DNA from: Sphingomonas sp. AP4-R1
Lineage (GTDB): Bacteria; Pseudomonadota; Alphaproteobacteria; Sphingomonadales; Sphingomonadaceae
Direction of reading: 5' to 3'
Assembly: GCF_013113735.1 (NCBI RefSeq)
Contig: NZ_CP053346.1
Coordinates: 1,192,001 to 1,256,000, forward strand
Length of the DNA stretch: 64,000 nucleotides
The first letter of the stretch is position 1. The number at the start of each line of letters is the position of its first letter. A program made the position numbers and the translations under genes. Below are positions 25,315-33,863 of this stretch, in pieces. The notes below the pieces were generated by a model. The model was not told where the DNA came from. It did no database searches and worked only from the letters and a program-made list of their open reading frames with translations.

Positions 25315-28215
25315 ATGGCGATCTACCATTTCTCGGCGAAGATGATCTCGAGGGGCTCTGGCTCGTCTGCGCTGGCGGCGGCTGCCTATCGCTCGGCATC
25401 GCGATTGCACAACCAGCGCCTCGACCGCCATCACGATTTCTCGAATAAGGCCGGCGTGATCCACTCCGAGGTGATGCTCCCGGACGGGGCGCCGGAGGAA
25501 TGGCACGACCGCGAAAAGCTCTGGAATGCCGCCGAAGCTGCGGAGTTACGGAAGGACGCGCAGCTCGCCCGCGAGGTAGAGTTCGCGATCCCGCGCGAGA
25601 TGGATCAGTCAGAAGGCATCCGGCTTGCCCGCGACTATGTCGAGCGGGAGTTTGTGGCGCGCGGGATGGTCGCCGATCTCAACGTGCATTGGGATGTAGG
25701 CGCTGATGGTGAAGCCCGGCCGCATGCGCATGTGATGGTGGCCACCCGCAGCGTTAGCGAGGACGGGTTCGGCGCCAAGGTTCGCGATTGGAACCGCACC
25801 GATCTGCTCGAGCATTGGCGGGAGGCTTGGGCCGATCATGTGAACGCCCGGCTCGCTGAACTCGATATCGAGGCGCGCATCGATCATCGTAGCCTGGAAG
25901 CTCAGGGGATCGATCTCGAGCCACAGCACAAGATCGGGCCGGCCGCGTCACGGATGGCAGGGCAGGGGCTCGCCTCTGAACGGCTCGACGAGCATGCCGC
26001 GATCGCGCGCGCCAATGGCGAGAAGATCCTCGCCAGCCCGAGCCTGGCGATCGACGCGATCACGCACGGGCAAGCCACGTTCACGACGCGGGATTTGGCT
26101 CGGATCGTCCATCGTCATAGCGAAGGAAGAGAGCAGTTCGACAAGGTGATGGCGGCGGTAAAGGCGTCGCCGCAGATCGTGAGGATTGGTCGCGACGGGC
26201 GCGGGGAGGATCGGTTCACCAGTCGGGATATGCTGCAGACCGAGCAGCGGCTCGAGGCCGCGACGGTCCGGCTGGATGCGCGTCGCCATTACGGTGTGGA
26301 GGAGCGTCATCGTGAGGCGGCCCTTGCGCGTGCTGCGACAAGAGGTTTGGTGCTTTCGTCGGAACAGAGCGCGGCATTCGAGCGCATGACGGATGCACGC
26401 GGGCTTAGCGTTGTCGTCGGCTATGCCGGTACCGGCAAGTCGGCGATGCTCGGCGTTGCCCGTGAGGCCTGGGAGGCATCCGGCTATCGCGTACAGGGAG
26501 CGGCTTTGTCTGGCATCGCTGCGGAAAATCTCGAGAGCGGATCGGGCATTTCCTCGCGCACGATCGCGAGCCTCGAGCGCCAGTGGGAGCAGGGATGGGA
26601 GTTGCTCGGCTCGCGCGATGTCCTTGTGCTCGACGAGGCCGGGATGATCGGCACCCGCCAGATGGAGCGGGTGATCGCTGAGGTTGAAAGGCGCGGTGCC
26701 AAGGTTGTGCTGGTTGGCGACCCCGAGCAGCTCCAGGCGATCGAAGCGGGGGCTGCGTTTCGGTCGATCCATGAGCGGCATGGTGGTGTCGAGATCATGG
26801 AGGTTCGGCGTCAGCGCGAGGACTGGCAGCGGCAGGCCACGCGCCAGCTGGCGACGGGGCGGACAGCGGAGGCGATCCAGGCTTACGACACAGCTGGCCA
26901 CGTCCACGCAGCAGAAACCCGCGAGGCAACGCGCGTCGATCTGATCGACCGCTGGGATCGTGATCGGCGCGCGGCTCCGGGCGAAAGCCACATGATCCTG
27001 ACCCACACCAATGACGAAGTCCGGACGCTTAACCTGGCAGCCCGGGATCGGCTGAGGAAGGCCGGGGAGCTTGGCAAGGAGGTGGTCGTCCGTACCGAGC
27101 GGGGCGAGCGGTCATTTGCGCCTGCGGACCGGATCATGTTTCTGCGCAACGAGCGAAGTCTCGGCGTGAAGAATGGATCGCTTGGGACCGTCGAGAGCGT
27201 GAGCCAGCTACGGATGGCGGTTCTGCTCGACGATGGGCGTTCCGTGGCCTTCGATATGAAGGATTATGCCGATCTTGATCATGGCTATGCCGCCACGATC
27301 CATAAGTCGCAGGGCGTCACGGTTGACCGCGTGCATGTGTTGGCGACGCCCGGGCTCGATCGTCATGCTGCCTATGTCGCGCTGTCGCGACATCGTGATG
27401 TCGTCGAGCTTCATTATGGTCGCGATGACTTCTCAGATCGGAGTGAGCTTGCCCGTACGCTGGGGCGGGAGCGGGCCAAGGACATGGCGTCGGATTACAC
27501 CCGCGACTTTGCCGACCATCGGCAGATACGCCTTCCAGCTTCGGAGCAAGCGAAGCCCGCGCTCGTGCGTGACCCGTTTGCCGGCCTTGATTTGCGGCCG
27601 GTTTCGTCCGCGCCCACACGCGGCATGTTCGACGACGTGCTGCTCCCAGCGCTTGGGCCGGTGTCGCTCTCGCAGCCGGTCGGTCTGGAAAGCGCGGTCC
27701 AGCGCTTCGCGCGTGCCACCGAGGATATCGTTCGGATGCGGAAGGGAGGCCACGCAGAGCTGGCCCATCAGCGCATTGCTTTCGAGAAAGCGCGTGATGC
27801 GCTGAATGCGGTGCGCCCCCATGGGGCGCATGATCTTCGCGAAGCTTTCGTGCGAGATGGCGAGCTGATCGGCGAAGCGGCGCGGGGCCGGACGACCGCA
27901 GCCTTGCGCGCGATGGTGCTGGAGGCGGAAATGCGCGTCAGCCCGGAGCGTCGAGCCGACCGCTTTGTGGGTGACTGGCAAAAGCTGGCGAAGGCTTACA
28001 ATAGGATCCGCAACGCCGGTGATGAAGCCGGCATTCGGGCGATCGGCCAACAGATGAACGCGCTGGGCAAGAGTCTGGAGCGGGATGCCCAGGCCGAGTC
28101 GTTGGTCAAAAAGCGGCTTCCGAGCCTCGGAATCCACGCCCGCGAGGGGGCCTCGTTATCCCACTCGATCCAAGATTGGATCACCCTCTCGCGTGATCGC
28201 GGGATTGGGCGGTAG
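25315..28215 (+). CDS. traA: Ti-type conjugative relaxase TraA
   Basis: A 966-residue relaxase-helicase. Residues 1-240 form the MobA/MobL relaxase: Tyr 25 in AAAAYRSASR and the metal histidines at 125, 137 and 139 (NVHWD, RPHAHVMV). A RecD/TraI-like superfamily-1 helicase follows, with Walker A GYAGTGKS at 369-376, Walker B VLDEAGM, and the late motif GYAATIHKSQGVTVDRV. The C-terminal 200 residues are helical. I start at the ATG at 25315 (MAIYHFSAK), the family's usual N terminus. It should nick the adjacent oriT-like site and lead the strand into a recipient, given a mating pore supplied elsewhere. Confidence 0.95.
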   Translation: MAIYHFSAKMISRGSGSSALAAAAYRSASRLHNQRLDRHHDFSNKAGVIHSEVMLPDGAPEEWHDREKLWNAAEAAELRKDAQLAREVEFAIPREMDQSEGIRLARDYVEREFVARGMVADLNVHWDVGADGEARPHAHVMVATRSVSEDGFGAKVRDWNRTDLLEHWREAWADHVNARLAELDIEARIDHRSLEAQGIDLEPQHKIGPAASRMAGQGLASERLDEHAAIARANGEKILASPSLAIDAITHGQATFTTRDLARIVHRHSEGREQFDKVMAAVKASPQIVRIGRDGRGEDRFTSRDMLQTEQRLEAATVRLDARRHYGVEERHREAALARAATRGLVLSSEQSAAFERMTDARGLSVVVGYAGTGKSAMLGVAREAWEASGYRVQGAALSGIAAENLESGSGISSRTIASLERQWEQGWELLGSRDVLVLDEAGMIGTRQMERVIAEVERRGAKVVLVGDPEQLQAIEAGAAFRSIHERHGGVEIMEVRRQREDWQRQATRQLATGRTAEAIQAYDTAGHVHAAETREATRVDLIDRWDRDRRAAPGESHMILTHTNDEVRTLNLAARDRLRKAGELGKEVVVRTERGERSFAPADRIMFLRNERSLGVKNGSLGTVESVSQLRMAVLLDDGRSVAFDMKDYADLDHGYAATIHKSQGVTVDRVHVLATPGLDRHAAYVALSRHRDVVELHYGRDDFSDRSELARTLGRERAKDMASDYTRDFADHRQIRLPASEQAKPALVRDPFAGLDLRPVSSAPTRGMFDDVLLPALGPVSLSQPVGLESAVQRFARATEDIVRMRKGGHAELAHQRIAFEKARDALNAVRPHGAHDLREAFVRDGELIGEAARGRTTAALRAMVLEAEMRVSPERRADRFVGDWQKLAKAYNRIRNAGDEAGIRAIGQQMNALGKSLERDAQAESLVKKRLPSLGIHAREGASLSHSIQDWITLSRDRGIGR

Positions 28216-28225
28216 CTATCGAAAT

Positions 28226-28846
28226 ATGGACCAGGACAGCACGCCCAGACCCGATGCCAGCCTCGCCGAGCATGCGTTCGGTGAGCTGCGTGGAGAGATC
28301 AGTCTGCTGCGTCGCGCGATCGAGCGATTGACGGACGAGCGCATTTCGCAGTCTGATTACACGCCCAGCCTCGAGGAGCTGTCCAAGCGATTGGATGTCC
28401 TGACGGACTGGGCACGATCGATAGCCAAGCAGCCCGCGCTGCAATTGACGCCAGAGAAGGTCGGTCGTGGCATCGCGGACGCGGGGATGACCCATCGGGA
28501 AGCGGATCGACAGCTGCTTCAGCGCGCAGTCAACGGCATGGATGCCAGCGTCAGCCATATCGATGGGCTGATCGCGCGGGCTCGAAACGCCGACGCGCAG
28601 GATCGCGAACTGCGGCGCAACCGGATCGCATTCGGCGTCTCCGGCATGCTACTGTTTTCGATCCTGCCGGGTGCGATCGCGCGGTCGCTTCCGGTCAGTT
28701 GGGCAATACCCGAACGGATCGCGGCCCGCATGCTCGGCACCGATATGTGGCACGCGGGTCAGGACATGATGGTGAAAGCGGACCCGGACAGCTGGCGAAG
28801 GATAGTGGGCCGCGATCTCAACCGTCCCGGGCACAGCGCAAAATAG
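28226..28846 (+). CDS. DUF6118-like membrane protein
   Basis: A 206-residue protein 10 bases after traA. The N-terminal half is helical and charged (FGELRGEISLLRRAIERLTD), and one hydrophobic segment near residues 135-155 (FGVSGMLLFSILPGAIARSL) suggests a membrane anchor. Proteins like this, often labelled DUF6118, commonly follow traA in sphingomonad elements; the function is unknown. Co-transcription with traA is likely. Confidence 0.75.
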   Translation: MDQDSTPRPDASLAEHAFGELRGEISLLRRAIERLTDERISQSDYTPSLEELSKRLDVLTDWARSIAKQPALQLTPEKVGRGIADAGMTHREADRQLLQRAVNGMDASVSHIDGLIARARNADAQDRELRRNRIAFGVSGMLLFSILPGAIARSLPVSWAIPERIAARMLGTDMWHAGQDMMVKADPDSWRRIVGRDLNRPGHSAK

Positions 28847-28867
28847 CGGCTGCTGAGTGTTCTCCGG

Positions 28868-29035
28868 AGCTTCGAGGCGATCGAATATGCCACACTCGGA
28901 TGGGTCGAATGGTTCAGGCATCGCCGCCTGCTGGAACCCATCGGCAACATCTCGCCTGTCAAAGCCGAAGAGCAATATTCTGCTGCCGCAGAAACCTTGA
29001 TACGGCAGCGTAACTCACATCCCACAAACTCCGAA
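28868..29035 (+). pseudogene. IS3-family transposase OrfB remnant, C-terminal part
   Basis: The plus strand reads SFEAIEYATLGWVEWFRHRR then LLEPIGNISPVKAEEQYSAA, the C-terminal block of an IS3-family OrfB. No start codon and no upstream DDE domain remain, and the tail drifts from the family before any stop. It fills the 238-base gap between the DUF6118 gene and the GGDEF-EAL gene. Confidence 0.8.
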
Positions 29036-29084
29036 AAACCCGGGGCTATTCAGATTGTTAAGATGTTTTCGCTACGCAGCGGGA

Positions 29085-31469
29085 ATGCTTACTTCGCTCG
29101 CCACTGTTTCAAGATGCATATTCACTATGCACGATCTACGGCTGATGGCCCTCGCGGCTGCTATCTGCGCGATCGGCGTCTATGCCTCTTTCGCTATTTC
29201 CCATCATGCGGCGAGGGCGAAAGGTGGCAACCGGACGCTTTGGAGCTTGGTGAGCATCATCTCGAGCGGCTGCACGGCATGGGCGACCCATTTCATCATA
29301 TTGCTCGCCTTCAATCCAGGAATGCCATCGGCATTCGAGCCTGTCTTAACAGCGGCTTCGCTGGCATCCGCTATCGTCGGCATCGGTGCGGGGGTATTGA
29401 TGTCGATCAATGCACGCCAGATTTGGGCCCATTTTCTAGCTGGCTTGGTACTAGGTCTTGGCATCACCACTCTGCACTATGTGGGGCAAGCCGCCTACCT
29501 CGTCGAAGGATATGTTAGCTGGAATCTTCGACTGGTAATCCCGTCGATCATAATCAGTTTGCCACTGTCGGGCCTCGGGATGGTGGCTGCAGCAAGCAGA
29601 TCTCAGGCCTTGAGGCGCTGCGCTGCGCCGCTGTTGCTGGCTTCGATCGCCATACTGCATTTTTGTGGGATGGCGGCCATGAGCCTGCATTTCGACCCAT
29701 CCAGGTCTTTTCCGTCAACAGCTGTTTCGCCGGCGGCTATAACACCAGTAGTGGCGGGTATATCGCTTGCTCTTATCGCGCTGGCTTTGCTCGGATGGCG
29801 GTTCGATTTAGCAGCGATCGCTCGTCTCCGCCAAGATCGGCGTCGGCTCCGCGAACTGGCTGACGTCGCGCTGGAGGGTTTGCTTATCTGCCAGTCGGAC
29901 GTGATTGTCGCCGCCAACAGCAGTATCGAGCAACTGGCCGGCTACGACCCGGGAATGCTCGCTGGCGTCGCCTTAAACGCACTTTTCCCCACTATGGATT
30001 TTTCGAAGCTCCCCGAACGCGAAGAACGCGAAATCGACTTGGTGATGCGAACGTCGCGGCCCGTACCGGTCCGTGTCCTGCGCTGCGAGCTTGCACTTGG
30101 GCATAAAATGCAGACGGTGATCGCGGTCCGAGATCAGCGGGAACGACTGCGGACGGAAGCAAAAATTCGCCAGCTTGCGTTCAATGACTCACTCACTGGG
30201 TTATCCAACCGCAGTAGCTATGTCGATCGCTTGCGCCAGCTCAGTTGCGAGCAAATTCCCTTCGCTCTGCTGAGTATCGACCTGGATCGCTTCAAAGCCG
30301 TCAACGACCAGTTCGGGCATCTTGTAGGCGATCAGGTTCTAGCGCAGGTGGGAGACCGACTTCGGTCGTTAGTCGGGCCCAAGGATCTCGTAGCTCGAGT
30401 GGGAGGTGACGAGTTTGCGATTATATTGATCGGGGATGCTTCTGCAACGCGGTCGTGCGAGGTCGGGCGGCAAATCAATCGGAAGCTCGCCGAGCCTTTC
30501 ACGGCCGGTTCGGTTATCGCCTATTGTGGCGCCAGCGTTGGGATCGTTTTGCCATCCGTTGAGGCCGCGACGGTCGGCGAATTGCGGCAACGTGCCGACC
30601 TTGCATTGTACCGAGCCAAGATCGAGGGGCGGGGAACAATATGCTTGTTCGATCCCGAGATGGACACAGCGTCGCGCGATCGCCGCGCTCTCGAAGGGGA
30701 TCTTCGAAAGGCGATCTTTGACGGGCAAATCACCCTCGCGTACCAACCGGTAGTATCGGCGGTCACTGGCGCGATCACAAGTGTTGAAGCGCTGGCGCGG
30801 TGGACGCATCCTGTAAAAGGCCCGATACCTCCCGACATATTCATTTCTCTGGCAGAAGAATGCGGGTTGATCGAGACGCTCGGTACTGGGCTGTTGCGCG
30901 TGGCTTGCCGCGATGCCACCCGCTGGCCGGAAAATCTGCGCGTGGCTGTCAACTTGTCGCCGTTGCAATTTCAAGCCGGCAATCTTTCCGAAACTGTAGA
31001 ACGAGTGCTAACGGAAACTGGTTTGGTACCCAACCGGCTTCAGCTCGAAGTCACAGAAGGTCTCGTGATTCGCGACGTCGACCGGACATTCGCAGAACTC
31101 GAGCGCTTGCGGGCGTTGGGAATTCAGATACTGATGGATGACTTTGGGGTCGGCTATTCATCACTAAGCTACTTCGAGCGTTTCCCCTTTGATAAGGTGA
31201 AGATCGACAAATCCTTCGTCGATAAAATTGTGACGTCTCGCGCTTCCCGAGCGATCGTCCAGGCCGTTGTCGGCCTGGGAGGAAGTCTCGGCATGGGTGT
31301 CGTCGCGGAAGGCGTAGAGACAGAAGAGCAGATGCGCGCGTTGGTCGGAGCTGGATGCACCTATCTTCAGGGTTTCCTTTTTAGCAAGCCGGTGAACGCG
31401 AATGATATCGATAGCATTGTCTCGCTTGGTCAAAAATATTGCGATAGCAACGTTGATCGAGCTGCTTAG
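29085..31469 (+). CDS. MHYT-GGDEF-EAL cyclic-di-GMP signalling protein
   Basis: A 794-residue inner-membrane protein. Residues 15-240 form the seven-helix MHYT sensor (HDLRLMALAA, WATHFIILLAF, TTLHYVG, LHFCGMAAM), thought to sense a gas or redox ligand through a metal. A PAS-like segment follows near 255-350. The GGDEF motif is intact at 440-444 and EAL at 568-570, with later EVTEG and DDFGVGYSSLSY, so both synthesis and breakdown of cyclic-di-GMP are possible. The product inhibition site RxxD is missing (GPKD). I start at the ATG at 29085 with an AGCGGGA site; a TTG at 29055 is less likely. Such proteins typically switch between motility and attachment. Confidence 0.92.
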   Translation: MLTSLATVSRCIFTMHDLRLMALAAAICAIGVYASFAISHHAARAKGGNRTLWSLVSIISSGCTAWATHFIILLAFNPGMPSAFEPVLTAASLASAIVGIGAGVLMSINARQIWAHFLAGLVLGLGITTLHYVGQAAYLVEGYVSWNLRLVIPSIIISLPLSGLGMVAAASRSQALRRCAAPLLLASIAILHFCGMAAMSLHFDPSRSFPSTAVSPAAITPVVAGISLALIALALLGWRFDLAAIARLRQDRRRLRELADVALEGLLICQSDVIVAANSSIEQLAGYDPGMLAGVALNALFPTMDFSKLPEREEREIDLVMRTSRPVPVRVLRCELALGHKMQTVIAVRDQRERLRTEAKIRQLAFNDSLTGLSNRSSYVDRLRQLSCEQIPFALLSIDLDRFKAVNDQFGHLVGDQVLAQVGDRLRSLVGPKDLVARVGGDEFAIILIGDASATRSCEVGRQINRKLAEPFTAGSVIAYCGASVGIVLPSVEAATVGELRQRADLALYRAKIEGRGTICLFDPEMDTASRDRRALEGDLRKAIFDGQITLAYQPVVSAVTGAITSVEALARWTHPVKGPIPPDIFISLAEECGLIETLGTGLLRVACRDATRWPENLRVAVNLSPLQFQAGNLSETVERVLTETGLVPNRLQLEVTEGLVIRDVDRTFAELERLRALGIQILMDDFGVGYSSLSYFERFPFDKVKIDKSFVDKIVTSRASRAIVQAVVGLGGSLGMGVVAEGVETEEQMRALVGAGCTYLQGFLFSKPVNANDIDSIVSLGQKYCDSNVDRAA

Positions 31470-31528
31470 CAAAACGCTGTCAGAACAAGGTCGCGAGCAG
31501 ATCTTGGGCTGATCATTTTGGGACGTGA

Positions 31529-31717
31529 GAGGGGTTCGTCCTAACCTTCAAGCGCGACGACGTCCGCGCGAACCTTAGGCCTGATGCCAAGACCGTCATC
31601 GCGCAGCTGCCAGCGTGGCTCGCCCACTATGACAAGGTGCATCCATACCGCGCCCTCGGCTACAGATCACCTCGCGAGTTCATCGCGACAACCCGCGAGG
31701 CCCTGTCAGCTATTTAG
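31529..31717 (+). pseudogene. IS3-family transposase OrfB remnant, C-terminal end
   Basis: The plus strand reads EGFVLTFKRDDVRANL, AWLAHYDKVHPYRALGYRSP and REFIATTREALSAI to a proper stop. This is the last 60 or so residues of an IS3-family OrfB; an upstream stop at 31526 and loss of the rest show it is dead. The group looks different from the remnant at 28868-29035. The following 246 bases hold no gene I can support. Confidence 0.85.
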
Positions 31718-31963
31718 GGGGGAAACAACAGCGGCTGGCACCGCGCCCTTATGCCGAAAATTCCTACATTGCGTGGGCAGCGCGCAGAGGAGCCCACATT
31801 CGCGACGCTCTATGGGGCTAGACCGGCGCGATGATCGTCATAAGATATTGAAGATGCCTGATTCGCCGCTCGCCGAGCCCACCACCGTCGTGATCGGTTC
31901 GACGCGGCCGGTCAGCGCGTCTTTAAGCAGAAGCTGTTGGCTGTTAGCGACGGTATCGACTAA

Positions 31964-32737
31964 ATGATCATCCGCCCGATACCTGCCGATGACATTCTGC
32001 GGCGCCTTCCAGCAATCATGGAGGCCAAGCAGCGGCTGCGGATCGACGTTCATGTCCACTGCCACGACATCATGGTTCACGCGCTCGGGCGCCTTCGTGC
32101 GCTCTGCATGGCGGTTGACCCCCACGATGTCTCACCTTCGATGGCCGCCATGATCTTTGCGGACGCATGGTCGATTGTGGACCAGGTAGATCTGGTCCGT
32201 CACGCAATGGCCGCGATGCCAGGGCCGGATAGTCCGGCTACGGCGGCGTTCCTGGAACTTGCGACGCAGGCTCGGCTGATGCGCACTGCGATGGATCACA
32301 TCAGCCAGCGTATACCTGCCATCGCCAATCGCAGCGGGGCATCCGAGGCTTTGTTTGGCTCGCTGATGTTCGTTCGCTGTGACGAAGATCAGTTTACAAC
32401 GATCGAGCCAGGTGACGATCTCGAATGCGAGCTAGTGATTCTGGCGCGAGGGACCGTCCCCGGCTTCGAGGTAGCGCCCCCGGCTGTCGATGAGCAGGCG
32501 ATCGACAGTGCCATCTCAAACCTGTGGCTCGGTGTTGCCGGCTCGTCCGTCCCGCTGGATCTCGCGTGCGCGCAATTTTCCCAGATTCTGAAAGCGCTGT
32601 CTAAGAACGTACGAGCGTCCATCGATGCTGAGGTCGCTGAGGCCGTGACGAAGAGCGGCGCTTCAGAGGAAGAGTTGCGTGCACCTGCGCCGGTAATTGT
32701 TGCCGCCGGCGCTCCGTTCAAAGTCGTTTTTGGATGA
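31964..32737 (+). CDS. hypothetical protein
   Basis: A 257-residue protein without a family I recognise. It starts MIIRPIPADDILRRLPAIME and contains a helical first half (MVHALGRLRALCMAVDPHDV, FADAWSIVDQVDLVRHAMAA) and a strand-rich second half (FGSLMFVRCDEDQFTTIEPG). No signal peptide or membrane segment is seen. The length and codon pattern look like a genuine gene, isolated from neighbours by about 240 bases on each side. Confidence 0.65.
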   Translation: MIIRPIPADDILRRLPAIMEAKQRLRIDVHVHCHDIMVHALGRLRALCMAVDPHDVSPSMAAMIFADAWSIVDQVDLVRHAMAAMPGPDSPATAAFLELATQARLMRTAMDHISQRIPAIANRSGASEALFGSLMFVRCDEDQFTTIEPGDDLECELVILARGTVPGFEVAPPAVDEQAIDSAISNLWLGVAGSSVPLDLACAQFSQILKALSKNVRASIDAEVAEAVTKSGASEEELRAPAPVIVAAGAPFKVVFG

Positions 32738-32967
32738 GCGAGAGAGGCGGACGCCAACAAGGGCCGTAGGTCGTGCTATCGCAACCATAATCGCAAACGG
32801 GCGACTTCGCGCGTCGCTTTTGGGAGTGCCCATCGCATTTTCCTCATTGCCCTGATGGCAACCTGATCGGCTCCGACTGGAGAAAAGAGCAGAAGCCTGC
32901 CGCTTCGCCCCTCAAGGCCGCGACTCGCGCTTCGTTCACGTGGATGACGCGGAGATTTGATGGGGAC

Positions 32968-33265
32968 GTGTTTACAAACCGACCGGCCTATGTGGCCCGA
33001 CCGGACGGCGAAGCGCTGACGATGGACAGCCTGCCTGATCCTGCAACGCCCCGCTGGACGCCACGCCGAAAGGCGCAAGTGATCGCAGCGGTGCACATCA
33101 GGCAGCTTGCTGTCGGCCGACGAGGCGTGCGCTCGCTACGACATCAGTGTGGACGAGTGATTATGCTGGCAGATGGCGGTCGATCGATCTGGATTGCTCG
33201 GTCTGCGTGTTACCCGCGGTCATGATTATCGTGCCCGTTATGCTCGTGAGCGGCGCTTTGCGTGA
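32968..33265 (+). pseudogene. degenerate sciP-like (DUF1153) gene
   Basis: The frame from GTG 32968 reads NRPAYVARPDGEALTMDSLP, PATPRWTPRRKAQVIAAV, the N-terminal half of SciP, the alphaproteobacterial CtrA inhibitor. Near 33094-33107 the frame shifts by +1 and continues LLSADEACARYDISVDE, hits TGA at 33158, then goes on LCWQMAVDRSGLLGLRVTR to a stop at 33265. One frameshift and one nonsense change thus break an otherwise well-preserved SciP-like gene. A working copy presumably lies elsewhere. The 230 bases upstream show nothing. Confidence 0.85.
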
Positions 33266-33365
33266 CCGGTTAAGGCTTCAATAAACACGGTTAGTAAGTC
33301 GCTAATCGAAGGTTCTCGTTAACCATTGCGGCTTAGAGCAGCACTGTCCTTCTCTGCTCGGAGGT

Positions 33366-33617
33366 ATGGCCGTGTTCGTAAATATGTTCGCGGGGGGCGA
33401 GGCCCCATATGCTGCTGCGTCGCTTTATTATGATCGTGGTCTAGCCTGTTCTGTAGGCGAAACGGCCGATCTGATCGAGGCTCATAAGTGGTTCAATCTC
33501 GCTGTTCTCGGCGGCGACAGATCCGCTGTGGCAGCGCGGTCCGATGTGGCGGACCTGCTCACGTCATCGGAGATCCTCGAAGCACAACGCCGCGCTCGCC
33601 GCTATTATCGCGCGTAA
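33366..33617 (+). CDS. small Sel1-like repeat protein
   Basis: An 83-residue protein with one Sel1-type repeat: LYYDRGLACSVGETADLIEA, HKWFNLAVLGGDRSAVAAR, followed by SSEILEAQRRARRYYRA. Small single-repeat proteins of this kind are widespread in alphaproteobacteria without a settled function. TCGGAGGT just before the ATG is a strong ribosome site. Upstream, TTAACCAT (33319) and TTAA-N7-ATAA (33270) resemble CtrA half sites, so cell-cycle control is conceivable. Confidence 0.8.
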   Translation: MAVFVNMFAGGEAPYAAASLYYDRGLACSVGETADLIEAHKWFNLAVLGGDRSAVAARSDVADLLTSSEILEAQRRARRYYRA

Positions 33618-33644
33618 GCGTCCTAGCTATGGCAGGTAGCGCCG

Positions 33645-33863
33645 ATGTCGGGAAAGGGGGCTGAAGTGGACCGAGAGCAAGATCTAATGCAGGTTCGCGC
33701 CACTTTCCAGGCAGGCCGGCAAACCGCGCTCGAAAACAAATCTGCCGAATGTAAGCTCGATTTAGCAGAGCCAACTTTACGATCTGCTTGGATGGACGGA
33801 TATATGATAGGTCAGATCGAAGGGTGTGTCGCCGAGCGCGGCGGCTACCGTCACTTCGGCTAA
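33645..33863 (+). CDS. RMF/CrpP-like small protein
   Basis: A 72-residue protein. QAGRQTALENKSAECKLDLA then EPTLRSAWMDGYMIGQ follows the pattern of the ribosome-modulation-factor/CrpP fold (a Gly-rich helix, a Cys, then R-x-AW-x-DG). RMF proteins dimerise ribosomes in stationary phase; the wider alphaproteobacterial family is uncharacterised. An AGGT lies eight bases before the ATG. It follows the Sel1-like gene by 27 bases and may share its transcript. Confidence 0.65.
   Translation: MSGKGAEVDREQDLMQVRATFQAGRQTALENKSAECKLDLAEPTLRSAWMDGYMIGQIEGCVAERGGYRHFG

Larger units (their letters stand above)
18690..28846. mobile_element. conjugative or mobilizable element module
   Basis: This stretch groups AlpA regulators, ArdC, MucR paralogues, MNT-HEPN, TraC, TraD, an oriT-like site, TraA and a DUF6118 protein, a set typical of sphingomonad plasmids and integrative conjugative elements. 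TraG and trb mating-pore genes and an integrase are absent here, so this part is either mobilizable in trans or a decayed segment. It may belong to a larger island whose right end is the tRNA fragment at 39906-39928. Confidence 0.6.

Noticed and set aside
33270..33326. CtrA box upstream of the Sel1-like gene
   Set aside because: TTAA-N7-ATAA and TTAACCAT are only partial matches to the TTAA-N7-TTAA consensus, so I mention them but do not list a site.
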